Source of the DNA: an uncultured Bacteroidales bacterium
GTDB lineage: Bacteria > Bacteroidota > Bacteroidia > Bacteroidales > Muribaculaceae
Direction of reading: 5' to 3'
Assembly (NCBI GenBank): GCA_902796035.1
Contig: CADBNR010000075.1
Coordinates: forward strand, 1 to 35,063
DNA length: 35,063 nucleotides
Part shown: piece by piece, positions 7,533-15,983 of the stretch
How the letters are laid out: each line of letters begins with the position of its first letter
Numbering within the stretch: position 1 is the stretch's first letter
Program-made: the position numbers and the translations under genes
The notes under the pieces: generated by a model
The model's input: the letters and a program-made list of their open reading frames with translations, nothing else
Told to the model about the DNA's origin: nothing
The model's database searches: none

Positions 7533-8740
7533 AGTGGGTCGAAGGTCTGAAACGCAAGCGCCGTTACCGTAAGCTGATTAAGCTGCGGAAAGGACGCGTG
7601 CGTAAGAACAAGACCGATGCACACTCACGCGGCCTTATGGCCAGCTTCAAGGGAATGCCTGGCCTTAAGATACTTGATGTATATATCCTAAAGAAATTCT
7701 TAGGAACCTATTTCTTCGCCACGATTCTGATTCTGGCTGTCATCGCCATGTTTGCGATTACCGAGAAGCTTGATGCGTTTCTGAGGGCACCGCTGAAGGA
7801 AACGATTTTCGATTATTTTATGTCGTTCCTGCCTTATTTCGCATTGCAGCTGGCACCACTTATAACATTCATCTCTGTAATATTCTTCACGACCAAACTC
7901 GCCGACCACTCGGAAATCATTGCGATGCTGTCGAGCGGCATCAGCTTCAACAGGCTGATGCGACCGTATATGTATGGGGCGGCCGTGATTGCAGCACTGA
8001 CGTTTGTTCTAAGCAACTATCTGATACCTCCCACTAACATACGGCAGATTAACTATTACAACAAGTATGTGAAAAACAAGGAGGTAAAGACCGGTACGGA
8101 CATCCAGCTAATGGCAAAACCCGGCGTGGTGATGTATATCGGACGATATGAAAGCACGAATAAGACGGCCTATCGTTTCAGCCTTGACAAATTTCAGGAC
8201 AAGGAACTTGTGTCGCGAATGACGTCACAGCGTGCCACGTACGACACAACGAGGCAGTACCATTGGATTCTGTATAACTACATGATACGCGACTTTGACG
8301 GCATGTCCGAGAAAGTGACACGCGGCGCTCAGAAAGATACGCTCATACCGGTTGAACCCAGGGACTTCCTGATACAGGCCAATGATCAGGAGACCCTCAC
8401 GACACCACAACTGACGGAATTTATCGAGAAACAGAAGAAGCGTGGAGTAGCCAATATCGAAAGCTTCGAGATAGAGAAGGAACGACGCTATGCTTCCACT
8501 GCAGCGGCTTTCATCCTGACTCTGATAGGACTGTCGCTGTCCGCCAAAAAGGTCAAGGGTGGCATGGGTATAAATATCGGAGTGGGCCTGGCGTTGAGTT
8601 TCAGCTATATACTGTTCTCATCGCTGACAAGCCAGTTCGCGATTTCGGGTATGACCACACCGTTCATAGCGATGGAGATTCCCAATGTGGTGTATCTGCT
8701 TATCGGTCTTGGCCTGTATTATCGTGCAAGCAAGTTCTGA
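7529..8740 (+). CDS. LptF/LptG-family (YjgP/YjgQ) inner-membrane permease
   Basis: This 403-residue membrane protein belongs to the LptF/LptG family, the permease half of the ABC machine that extracts lipopolysaccharide from the inner membrane. The family start is KILDVYILKKFLGTYFFATILIL (residues 47 on), followed by two more hydrophobic helices (APLITFISVIFFTTKLADHSE and the helix after FNRLMRPYM), a large periplasmic beta domain (about 175-315), and three C-terminal helices. The first 36 residues are an Arg/Lys-rich extension atypical of the family. M37 (7637) or M43 may be the true start. The ATGA overlap with tgt supports 7529. No paralogous partner gene is adjacent. Confidence 0.9.
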   Translation: MKWVEGLKRKRRYRKLIKLRKGRVRKNKTDAHSRGLMASFKGMPGLKILDVYILKKFLGTYFFATILILAVIAMFAITEKLDAFLRAPLKETIFDYFMSFLPYFALQLAPLITFISVIFFTTKLADHSEIIAMLSSGISFNRLMRPYMYGAAVIAALTFVLSNYLIPPTNIRQINYYNKYVKNKEVKTGTDIQLMAKPGVVMYIGRYESTNKTAYRFSLDKFQDKELVSRMTSQRATYDTTRQYHWILYNYMIRDFDGMSEKVTRGAQKDTLIPVEPRDFLIQANDQETLTTPQLTEFIEKQKKRGVANIESFEIEKERRYASTAAAFILTLIGLSLSAKKVKGGMGINIGVGLALSFSYILFSSLTSQFAISGMTTPFIAMEIPNVVYLLIGLGLYYRASKF

Positions 8741-8808
8741 GGATACACTAAGCGTCATGCGACTCCGTTTTTTATAAAAGAAAAGGAAAGTACATAAGGC
8801 TCGGAGCT

Positions 8809-10185
8809 ATGAAAATTGACACCGGAATATCAGGCATACTAATTGCCGTATACATGGCGTCTGCGGTAATTATTTCCGCAGATGGCGCCAGCGTGCGTTT
8901 TCAAGGTCAGAGCATGAAAGTAATAGAAGAGGAAGCTCCGAAGAATACGGGACTTGACCGCATATTCGTGGCATACGATACAGAAGAGCTGACGGAAATG
9001 CGCATCGAAGGAGCGTCAGCCGATCTGGAAGTAAGCCGTTACAGCACGCTCGGAGGTGGATATGCCGAGCCGGTTCAGTTTCATTGGGAAGGCAATACTG
9101 CGATAATCGACAATCCGCAAGGAGAGATGGGGTACATCCTGACCGAAAATGGCCGCAACACATGTATATGGCTTGTAAATTATGCGATTCAACGTTTTTC
9201 GATATCGTCCGTAGCGCTTGACGACACGCAAGACTGCTCATATACGAATCTTGATGTAGAAGGCACCGGTCCGGCCATCCATTATTTCACAATCGACGGA
9301 CGACGAGCCACACTCAGTCGCGACATAGAGGTCAGTTACGATACCTGGATATGGGACGACACAGCGACGGACTTTGTAACAGAGCATACGGTAAAGAATC
9401 TGGAATATCTGACGAATCCCGTTACGCTTACCACACCGCTATATTGTTCCACCGTAGTTACGGTAAGTGGCGATCGTTTCCTGGCTGAGTGGGGCATGGA
9501 ACAGAAGGCCACGTCAATGACTTTGTCTCCCAACGGAATTGACGCTAATACCAATGCGGTTCAGACAAATCTCCCTGACGAATCGGATGACAGTGATCCA
9601 TCAAATATAGTTAACGGAAGTTCGGGCGAAGGGGGATTAGGCGGTTCCGCTCCGGCGACCATAGTATTTACGGCCTACGTCACTGAAGCCGTAATTCATG
9701 ACGAATGGCAGATGTCGGCGGATCCGGAGTTCCAGAACATCGATTATCGGTGGAACGAACGCGAAGTGGAGTATACGTTCGAGGAAGAAGGAACTTATTA
9801 TGTACGTTACATAGGCAGTAACGCCGACGGCACGTGCGAAGTCTACGGAGAGACATATACCATATCGATAGGAGCATCGGATCTGCGCATTCCCAATGCC
9901 TTTACTCCCAACGGCGACGGGGTGAACGACGTGTGGAAGGTGGCATACAGGTCGTTGCTTGATTTCAACTGTACAATATTCGACCGATACGGAAACAAGA
10001 TATACCATTTCAGCGATCCGAACCAGGGGTGGGACGGCAAATACAAGGGAAAAACAGTAGGCCCCGGCGTATATTACTATGTAATAGAAGCAAAGGGATC
10101 GGACGGTAAAAAATATAAAAAAGGAGGAGACATTAACGTTGTAGGGTATAAGAACCGCAACGCCCAGACCACTCCGGCAAATTGA
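8809..10185 (+). CDS. T9SS cargo protein with gliding-motility-type (type B) C-terminal sorting domain
   Basis: This 458-residue secreted protein has an N-terminal signal-like hydrophobic stretch (ISGILIAVYMASAVIISADGAS). The last ~100 residues (from about 361) are a type B sorting domain of the gliding motility-associated C-terminal (CHU_C) family: IPNAFTPNGDGVNDVWK, CTIFDRYGNKIY, GWDGKYKGKTVGPGVYYYVIEA. That domain is known to route proteins through the type IX secretion system to the cell surface. The middle (about 120-350) is beta-rich with PKD/Ig-like features (EEEGTYYVRYIGSNADGT) but has no catalytic motif I recognise. It leads a tightly spaced cluster: the LysM protein starts 8 bp after its stop. 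It is probably a surface structural or adhesion protein. Confidence 0.85.
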   Translation: MKIDTGISGILIAVYMASAVIISADGASVRFQGQSMKVIEEEAPKNTGLDRIFVAYDTEELTEMRIEGASADLEVSRYSTLGGGYAEPVQFHWEGNTAIIDNPQGEMGYILTENGRNTCIWLVNYAIQRFSISSVALDDTQDCSYTNLDVEGTGPAIHYFTIDGRRATLSRDIEVSYDTWIWDDTATDFVTEHTVKNLEYLTNPVTLTTPLYCSTVVTVSGDRFLAEWGMEQKATSMTLSPNGIDANTNAVQTNLPDESDDSDPSNIVNGSSGEGGLGGSAPATIVFTAYVTEAVIHDEWQMSADPEFQNIDYRWNEREVEYTFEEEGTYYVRYIGSNADGTCEVYGETYTISIGASDLRIPNAFTPNGDGVNDVWKVAYRSLLDFNCTIFDRYGNKIYHFSDPNQGWDGKYKGKTVGPGVYYYVIEAKGSDGKKYKKGGDINVVGYKNRNAQTTPAN

Positions 10186-10192
10186 AATATAG

Positions 10193-12115
10193 ATGAAGAA
10201 ACTGAGCATACTGACCGTGATGTTAATGTTAGTGACGACGACTGCGTCTGCAATGTCGTCCACGCTTAGCAAGGTGACCGTAATGGGGCAACCCTATTAC
10301 AAATACCAGGTAAAGAAAGGCGACACCATGTATGGAATAGCCCGTCAGTTCGGATGGGACGAGAAGCTGATTCAGCAGTCGAATCCCGGAGAGCTTACAA
10401 CTTTGAAGAAAGGCTCAGTGATTTATTATCCTTGCGATACGGATGATGCGACACAAAATAATACTGCAGATAAGGGAGCAGTAATCGATAATAATGGAGT
10501 GACACACCGTATAGAAAGGGGAGAGACTCTAAGTTCCATTGCGCGAGTATACGGCATGACCCCGGGGGAACTTATAAAACTCAATCCGGGAGCCGGAGAT
10601 TACATAAAGGCCGGAGACACATTGATTATCAGCGGTCATCAGCAAAATTCCGGAGATAAGAATAACGGAATAGACTACCACCTGATTCAGACAGGTGAGA
10701 CGTTGTATGGAATCGGCAAAAGGTATAATGTGTCGGTCGAGGCGTTGCTTAAGAGCAACCCCGGTGTTTCAGAACGAAATTTTCGCGCAGGAGAGACCAT
10801 ACGAATTCCAGTATCAGGCACCGGGATAGTAATGACGACAGAGATGGTGCGCGAAGATGTGCTGAAAGGATTCAGGACTCATAAAGTGAAAAAGGACGAG
10901 ACCTGGAACTCTATAGCCCGCAGATACGGCATTCCTTCGGAAGCATTGATGGAAGCCAACTCCGGTGTTGAATTGAAAAAGAACGTATATATCGGAGTGC
11001 CGATAGTAGCAAGCGAGGAGGTATCGAGGCAAGTCGTGGACGAAGACAAGCGTGAAGTTCAGGAAATATATGCCGATATCAACGGTATAAACGATAGCAC
11101 TGACTATACCGAGATCCGCTTCGCCGTCGTATCCGACAATCCCTCTTCACGCCGTGACAGGGAGATAATGAGAGGAGTGTTGATGGCGGTGGACAAGCTG
11201 AAGAACAGCGGTTCGAAAATTACGCTGAAGATGCTGGAGGGTGGAAATTCAGACAGCGCTATAGGAGAACTCGACACATTCAGGCCCAGCGTGGTGATGA
11301 GCACCGCAGAAACTGATTTCCCGGAATGGCTTGCCGGATATGCCAACGACCGTCGGGTACCCGTAATCAATACACTGGACGTGAAGAATGTGGATTTTCA
11401 GACAAATCCGTATATGGTGCAGCTCATCGCCACGCCCGACTATTTCAACGAAGAGGTGGCGAACTGGATATTCCAGAAGTATGGGTCGTATTCCCTCGTA
11501 TTCACCGGGGAAAAAGACCCCAACGATGCGCTTGCCGAATCATTGCAGGCCATCTGGGATCCGTCGCGGGTACGCTCGCGTTCAGTAGAGGATCTGCGGT
11601 CACTTCCGCTAAATGCAAAAGGCAAGTATCTGCTTTACAGTTATTCCACCAAGAAAGCCGATGTAATAGAGTTCCTTGATGCCGTGAACGAAACCAAGAC
11701 AAAGACTCCGGAATCCGAGGTGACCGTCATAGGCCGTCCCAACTGGATTGTGTTCGACGAGGTATTGGCGGATAAATTTCATAATGCCGACGTAGAGATA
11801 CCCGCTCGGTTCTATATGACTAAGGCACAGCGTAACAATTCAGATTTCAGCATGCGCTACCGTCAGTTGTACAATTTAACGGTTCCAAATACATTTCCTG
11901 TTTATTCCGGCATCGGTTATGACACCGCACTATATTTCCTTGAAGGTCTTGCAGCAGGTAAGGGTGACATCAATGCAATGGGACAGCCATCCGGAACCGT
12001 GCAGAGCGAATACTGTCTGGAACGGCCCAGTAACTGGAGCGGTTTGTTAAATCGCTCCGTGTATATGGTCCGATTCACACCATACGACTCTATTGAAAAA
12101 ACAGTGGTGAAATGA
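10193..12115 (+). CDS. Four-LysM protein fused to a periplasmic-binding-protein-like domain
   Basis: This 640-residue exported protein has a signal peptide in its first 20 residues. Four LysM repeats at about 37-80, 104-147, 162-206 and 228-271 (for example YQVKKGDTMYGIARQFG and HLIQTGETLYGIGKRYNVS) should bind peptidoglycan glycan strands. From about 307 to the end there is a domain resembling type I periplasmic ligand-binding proteins (IRFAVVSDNPSSRRDREIMRG, then VPVINTL, SYSLVFTGEKDPN, TVIGRPNW). A lipoprotein cysteine is not seen. It lies between the T9SS cargo gene and the PorT-like gene and overlaps the latter (ATGA), suggesting a cell-wall-anchored periplasmic part of the same envelope machine. 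The ligand is unknown. Confidence 0.85.
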   Translation: MKKLSILTVMLMLVTTTASAMSSTLSKVTVMGQPYYKYQVKKGDTMYGIARQFGWDEKLIQQSNPGELTTLKKGSVIYYPCDTDDATQNNTADKGAVIDNNGVTHRIERGETLSSIARVYGMTPGELIKLNPGAGDYIKAGDTLIISGHQQNSGDKNNGIDYHLIQTGETLYGIGKRYNVSVEALLKSNPGVSERNFRAGETIRIPVSGTGIVMTTEMVREDVLKGFRTHKVKKDETWNSIARRYGIPSEALMEANSGVELKKNVYIGVPIVASEEVSRQVVDEDKREVQEIYADINGINDSTDYTEIRFAVVSDNPSSRRDREIMRGVLMAVDKLKNSGSKITLKMLEGGNSDSAIGELDTFRPSVVMSTAETDFPEWLAGYANDRRVPVINTLDVKNVDFQTNPYMVQLIATPDYFNEEVANWIFQKYGSYSLVFTGEKDPNDALAESLQAIWDPSRVRSRSVEDLRSLPLNAKGKYLLYSYSTKKADVIEFLDAVNETKTKTPESEVTVIGRPNWIVFDEVLADKFHNADVEIPARFYMTKAQRNNSDFSMRYRQLYNLTVPNTFPVYSGIGYDTALYFLEGLAAGKGDINAMGQPSGTVQSEYCLERPSNWSGLLNRSVYMVRFTPYDSIEKTVVK

Positions 12116-12786
12116 AAAGAGTGTCATTGATTCTGGCGGCAGCGATATTTAGCGTATTGCCGATTGTTGCCCAGACTCATTACGAAGCCCAGATGTCGCT
12201 CGGCGTACATAGCGGCGTAAATCTGTCGCAGGTGATGTTCTCGCCAAGTATAAGGCAGAAGTTTCTGCCCGGCGTCAATGCAGGAATCAATTTCAGGTAT
12301 ACGGAGGAAAAGCATTTCGGCTTTATAGTCGAAGCCAACTTCGAACAGCGCGGATGGGCAGAGAATTTCGACGGCGAGCCGTTTTCGTATTCACGCACCA
12401 TCAATTATGTGCAGATTCCATTCATGTCGCATATATATTTCGGGCGCCGACATAAGTTCTTCATTAATCTCGGTCCGTCGGTAAGTTTCAAGATAGGAGA
12501 TTCAGTGAAATCGAACTTTGATTACGGTAATGTAGGGTCTATTCCTGATTTCCCGGTGCATACTTCTCAGCAGTACGGTTATCCCACCAAAGGAGCCGTT
12601 GATTTCGGCATTTCGGGAGGCCTTGGTGGCGAGATAGGACTCACACGCAGACATTCAATTTATCTCGAGGCCAGGTATTACTTCGGAATCGCCAACGTAT
12701 TGCCGGCACGCCGCACCGATCATTTCAAATCATCCAATCCGATGGCTCTGTCCATTACATTGGGGTATTGGTTCAGGATAAAATGA
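12112..12786 (+). CDS. PorT-like outer-membrane beta-barrel protein
   Basis: This 224-residue protein has a clear signal peptide (MKRVSLILAAAIFSVLPIVAQ). The rest is a pattern of alternating amphipathic strands: GVHSGVNLSQV, GINFRYTEEKHFGFIVEANFEQRGW, YVQIPFMSHIYFG, FFINLGPSVSFKIG, YLEARYYFGIANVLP. It closes with the terminal strand ALSITLGYWFRIK. This is the layout of small outer-membrane barrels of the PorT/OmpW-like group. Its company (T9SS cargo, LysM protein) makes a PorT-type accessory role in type IX secretion plausible, but a generic porin-family protein cannot be excluded. It overlaps the gene before it by ATGA and is followed by a 65 bp gap. Confidence 0.75.
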   Translation: MKRVSLILAAAIFSVLPIVAQTHYEAQMSLGVHSGVNLSQVMFSPSIRQKFLPGVNAGINFRYTEEKHFGFIVEANFEQRGWAENFDGEPFSYSRTINYVQIPFMSHIYFGRRHKFFINLGPSVSFKIGDSVKSNFDYGNVGSIPDFPVHTSQQYGYPTKGAVDFGISGGLGGEIGLTRRHSIYLEARYYFGIANVLPARRTDHFKSSNPMALSITLGYWFRIK

Positions 12787-12851
12787 CCGATATTAATAAC
12801 TCGGTGATATAACATATCGACAAAAAAAGCGTTAAATAGACAGCCGTCATC

Positions 12852-13613
12852 TTGACCATTAACAAGGAACGCGATTCGGGAGACGGCAGACCAATCAATA
12901 CTGGAGCGTTGAAAACATTGATACATAGCAAACAATCCGAAACAGTAACCATAAGCACCCCGGAGAAACTGAAGCGTCCGGAGCGGCCGAAAGAACCAGC
13001 CATCAATACGCATAGGTCATGGGTATCGCGAAGCGTCAAGCGAGGGTGTGACATGGTGTTATCGGCATTGGCTTTGGTCGTATTCTCTCCGATTTGTGCC
13101 ATCTGCGCATTGGCCGTCAAGTTACAGGATGGTGGTCCCGTCGTGTTCAAACAGGAACGTATAGGACGTTACGGAAAACCATTCAATATATATAAATTCC
13201 GTACCATGCGGATGGATGCCGAAGCCTTAGGCCCTCAGCTGAGTTGCTCGAACGGGGACATCGACGCGCGTCTTACAAGAGTGGGACGATTCATCCGTGC
13301 ACATCATCTTGACGAAATACCTCAGCTTTACAACGTCCTGAAAGGGGATATGGCATTAATCGGTTATAGACCGGAAAGGAAATTCTTCATCGATCAGATA
13401 ATGCGTCACGATAACCGTTACGAGTTGCTGTATCAGATTCGCCCTGGAGCCACATCGTATGCCACACTCTATAACGGATACACGGACACAATGGAGAAGA
13501 TGCTGAAGCGGCTGGAGTATGACTTGTATTATCTGGAGCATGGCTCATTCTGGTTCGATGCAAGAATATTGTTCAACACATTCTGCGCCATAGTATTCGG
13601 TAAAAAATTCTGA
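12852..13613 (+). CDS. Polyprenyl-phosphate sugar phosphotransferase (bacterial sugar transferase family)
   Basis: This 253-residue protein has the catalytic core of the WcaJ/WbaP-type initiating glycosyl-1-phosphate transferases, which put the first sugar phosphate on undecaprenyl phosphate for exopolysaccharide or O-antigen. It has the membrane-entry segment KRGCDMVLSALALVVFSPICA, then GPVVFKQERIGRYGKPFNIYKFRTM, LTRVGRFIRAHHLDEIPQLYNVLKGDMALIGYRPER and QIRPGATSYATLYNG. There is no N-terminal multi-helix domain, so it is the short form. The start is uncertain: a stop at 12837-12839 limits it, and the only starts before the core are TTG codons (12852, or codons 20 and 23). It sits behind the PorT-like gene and may make the glycolipid to which T9SS cargo is attached. 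That link is inference. Confidence 0.87.
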   Translation: MTINKERDSGDGRPINTGALKTLIHSKQSETVTISTPEKLKRPERPKEPAINTHRSWVSRSVKRGCDMVLSALALVVFSPICAICALAVKLQDGGPVVFKQERIGRYGKPFNIYKFRTMRMDAEALGPQLSCSNGDIDARLTRVGRFIRAHHLDEIPQLYNVLKGDMALIGYRPERKFFIDQIMRHDNRYELLYQIRPGATSYATLYNGYTDTMEKMLKRLEYDLYYLEHGSFWFDARILFNTFCAIVFGKKF

Positions 13614-13617
13614 CCTT

Positions 13618-14154
13618 ATGTCTGATACAGCAAAGGAATTTAGTGAGGCAATATCCGTATGTCGCGATATATTCGGTAAGAAATTACAGGATTACGGAAC
13701 CTCATGGCGTGTGATGCGGCCGATGAGTCTGACGGATCAGATATACATCAAGGCACGACGCATAAGATCTCTTGAAGAGAAAGGGGAGAGTAACGCCGCG
13801 GTGCACGAAGGAATAGTCCCGGAGTTCATAGGAATCGTGAATTATTGCGCCATCGCGCTGATTCAGATGGAACTCGGCAGCGGTGATCCCATACCAGCCG
13901 GGGAGGCGCTGAGACTCTATGACAGGGAAATAGAACGAGCCACGTCGCTGATGACGAACAAGAATCACGATTACGACGAGGCCTGGCGCAACATGAGGGT
14001 CAGCAGTTTCACCGATATAATCCTCCAGAAACTGATGCGGACCAAAGAGATAGAGGGTCACGACGGACGTACCATCATCAGCGAAGGTATAGACGCCAAC
14101 TATATGGATATAATCAATTATGCAATCTTCGCCCTCATCAAGCTTAAACAATAA
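13618..14154 (+). CDS. DUF1599-family protein
   Basis: This 178-residue protein is built from two related halves: CRDIFGKKLQDYGTSWRVMRPMSLTDQIYIKARRIRSLE, then ATSLMTNKNHDYDEAWRNMRVSSFTDIILQKLMRTKEIE. Each half is followed by a helix ending in FIGIVNYCAIALIQ or YMDIINYAIFALIK. This duplicated all-helical unit is characteristic of DUF1599, which is common in Bacteroidota. I know of no firm function. The conserved K-x-DY and D-x-x-x-K-x-x-R spacing suggests a ligand or metal site of the MazG-like helical kind, which is speculation. It starts 4 bp after the sugar transferase stop and overlaps the DoxX-like gene by 35 bp, so the two are tightly coupled. Confidence 0.85.
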   Translation: MSDTAKEFSEAISVCRDIFGKKLQDYGTSWRVMRPMSLTDQIYIKARRIRSLEEKGESNAAVHEGIVPEFIGIVNYCAIALIQMELGSGDPIPAGEALRLYDREIERATSLMTNKNHDYDEAWRNMRVSSFTDIILQKLMRTKEIEGHDGRTIISEGIDANYMDIINYAIFALIKLKQ

Positions 14155-15445
14155 TACACACGGGCAAACGCTGATTGCTCTGGTGACATGGTTGTGCAGG
14201 ATTGTCACCGGAGGTGTGTTCGTATTCTCGGGTTTCGTAAAGGGAATAGACCCCTGGGGTACTGTCTACAAGATGGACGAATATCTTGTGGCTATGGGTA
14301 TGCCCCTGTACGACAGTCTTATACTGGCAGGTGTGTTCGGACTCTGCGCGCTTGAGTTTCTGATTGGCATATATCTGATATTCGGATGCTACCGTAAGTC
14401 GGCGCCGATGTTGGCATTGCTGTTCATGTGCGTGATGCTGCCGCTGACGTTGTGGATAGCGATAGCCGATCCAGTGGCGGATTGCGGATGCTTCGGCGAT
14501 GCACTGGTAATATCCAATTGGGCCACTTTCTGGAAGAATGTGGCGATTACCTGCCTCATAATATGGCTTATTAAGTTCAACCGTCGGGTCCCGTGTATCA
14601 TAACGCCTGCTTTCCAGTGGATGGCTTTCGTGGCCACGGTGCTATACATGATCTGTATTTGCTGGTACGGACATAATATACAGCCCATGCTTGATTTCCG
14701 GCCTTTTGCCGTCGGAACCGATCTGGGCGCAGAGGTAGAGCAGAATGAAGAAAGCGAGGACACGACGTTTCTGTTTACGTACACCAAGGATGGAGTCACA
14801 AAGGATTTCGCGGCAGAGGAAGTGCCTGCCGATGACTCAGGCTGGACATTCGTAAGCCGCAAGGAGATATTTCCCGATGGCGATAAAAACAAGGAGACAG
14901 CCCACGATTTCAGTGTGATGGACCGGGATGGCAACGAAGAAGTCACATCAGAGGCTATAGATAGCGAAGGTAAGGAATTGCTGTTGTTGATTCCGTCGTT
15001 GGAACGGATATCCGCATCCACTACCTATAAGATCAACATGCTTCACGACTGGGCTACGGCAAATGATATTCGTTTTGTAGCGATTGTTGCGGCCCATACC
15101 GGCGACATAGCCGAGTGGGAGGATATGAGCATGCCGGGTTACGACATATATACCGCCGACGATACAGCCATCAAGGAACTGGCCCGCGGAAATCCGGCTG
15201 TCGTATATCTGAAGGATGGAGTCATCAAGTGGAAAACGAGTCTATATTCCATTAACGAAGACGAGTTTACGGCTGCCGAAGCAGGAAATAGCGTCAAGAC
15301 AGAGGTAGACTTACTTCCGTATGACGGCAAGCGCACTTTGATAAACTGGTCGATGATATATCTGGCAGTGATGACCATGCTGGTATGTATATCGTTCGTC
15401 CCGCGTCTCGCACGTCTGTTCCGTCCGTTGGAATATAAAGGCTAG
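14120..15445 (+). CDS. DoxX/MauE-like membrane protein with a thioredoxin-like extracytoplasmic part
   Basis: This 441-residue protein starts with a four-helix DoxX/MauE-type membrane domain (LCRIVTGGVFVFSGFVKGIDPWGTVYKMDEYL, helices to about residue 150) that includes the cysteine motif DCGCFGDA. A further helix (about 162-182) leads to a soluble region. Residues about 285-385 resemble a thioredoxin fold (LLLLIPSLERIS, RFVAIVAA, GNPAVVYLKDG) without a CxxC motif. The last helix is near 410-430. Membrane DoxX-like proteins of this kind are linked to redox or disulfide handling, and the convergent neighbour is thioredoxin. The exact activity is unknown. The ATG at 14120 lies inside the previous gene, and later in-frame starts would cut into the first helix. 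Confidence 0.8.
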   Translation: MQSSPSSSLNNNTHGQTLIALVTWLCRIVTGGVFVFSGFVKGIDPWGTVYKMDEYLVAMGMPLYDSLILAGVFGLCALEFLIGIYLIFGCYRKSAPMLALLFMCVMLPLTLWIAIADPVADCGCFGDALVISNWATFWKNVAITCLIIWLIKFNRRVPCIITPAFQWMAFVATVLYMICICWYGHNIQPMLDFRPFAVGTDLGAEVEQNEESEDTTFLFTYTKDGVTKDFAAEEVPADDSGWTFVSRKEIFPDGDKNKETAHDFSVMDRDGNEEVTSEAIDSEGKELLLLIPSLERISASTTYKINMLHDWATANDIRFVAIVAAHTGDIAEWEDMSMPGYDIYTADDTAIKELARGNPAVVYLKDGVIKWKTSLYSINEDEFTAAEAGNSVKTEVDLLPYDGKRTLINWSMIYLAVMTMLVCISFVPRLARLFRPLEYKG

Positions 15446-15456
15446 AGACACAAAAA

Positions 15457-15490
15457 GGAACATGCCGGAAAGAATCCTTCCGACATGTCC
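15457..15490. terminator. Shared terminator between DoxX-like gene and trxA
   Basis: GGAACATGCCGGAA pairs with TTCCGACATGTCC around a 7 nt loop. The minus-strand reading ends in TTTTTGTGT, so it is a good terminator for trxA. On the plus strand the U-run is poor. Confidence 0.75.
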
Positions 15491-15531
15491 GATAAATCCT
15501 GATGACGCCTTATCGAGCGTCGATACGTCAA

Positions 15532-15828
15532 TCAATAATGCTTTTTCAGTTCCTCCTCCAGAGTTGCGGCGGGAGTTACGCCCGACGTGCGCCATTTCAG
15601 CTCGCCGTTCTTGAATATCATGAGCGTAGGTACCGAGCGCACCTGATATACGCGGGACAGTTCCTCGTTCTTGTCTATATCAATCTTTATGACTCGGGCA
15701 TTGTCGCCTACAATCTTTGCAACATCCTCAAGCACCGGATGCATCATCTTGCAGGGACCGCACCATGTGGCATAGAAATCCACCAGCACCGGTTTGTCGG
15801 ATGCGATAATCTCATTAAATTTTTCCAT
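15532..15828 (-). CDS. trxA: Thioredoxin
   Basis: This is a 98-residue cytosolic disulfide reductase. The active site WCGPCK has cysteines at 23 and 26. The cis-proline motif is VRSVPTLMIFKNGE, and the buried aspartate is in VLVDFYATW. I choose the ATG at 15828 (MEKFNEIIASDKP) because thioredoxins normally begin there. An upstream ATG at 15888 would add 20 residues and lies inside a 20 bp palindrome, so it is less likely. The gene converges with the DoxX-like gene. The upstream gene on the same strand is closed by a strong hairpin, so trxA should have its own promoter, although I find no clear TAnnTTTG. Confidence 0.93.
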   Translation of the reverse strand: MEKFNEIIASDKPVLVDFYATWCGPCKMMHPVLEDVAKIVGDNARVIKIDIDKNEELSRVYQVRSVPTLMIFKNGELKWRTSGVTPAATLEEELKKHY

Positions 15829-15883
15829 AGTAATTTTTGTCTTTGACTTCTTGTAGAAATCCATTATCTCTACCATATATAAC

Positions 15884-15903
15884 AACATTATCCGGATAAT
15901 GTT
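15884..15903. repeat. Perfect 20 bp palindrome upstream of trxA
   Basis: AACATTATCCGGATAATGTT is its own reverse complement. It lies 56 bp upstream of the chosen trxA start and 16 bp before the next hairpin. It could be an operator for a dimeric regulator or, in RNA, an 8 bp stem with a CCGG loop. Confidence 0.7.
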
Positions 15904-15918
15904 GCGAAATAGACTTTA

Positions 15919-15970
15919 TATACAGGTAAGGCGATATGGCCGTGAGACGTCATATCGCCTTATCTGTATG
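15919..15970 (-). terminator. Strong hairpin terminator after the Cys-repeat gene
   Basis: ATACAGGTAAGGCGATATG pairs with CATATCGCCTTATCTGTAT around a 12 nt loop, with only one mismatch in about 19 bp. It begins 14 bp downstream of the stop of the minus-strand gene at 15984. No long U-run follows, so termination may be partly Rho-dependent, or the hairpin may protect mRNA ends. Confidence 0.7.
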
Positions 15971-15983
15971 TGACTGTGTCGGA

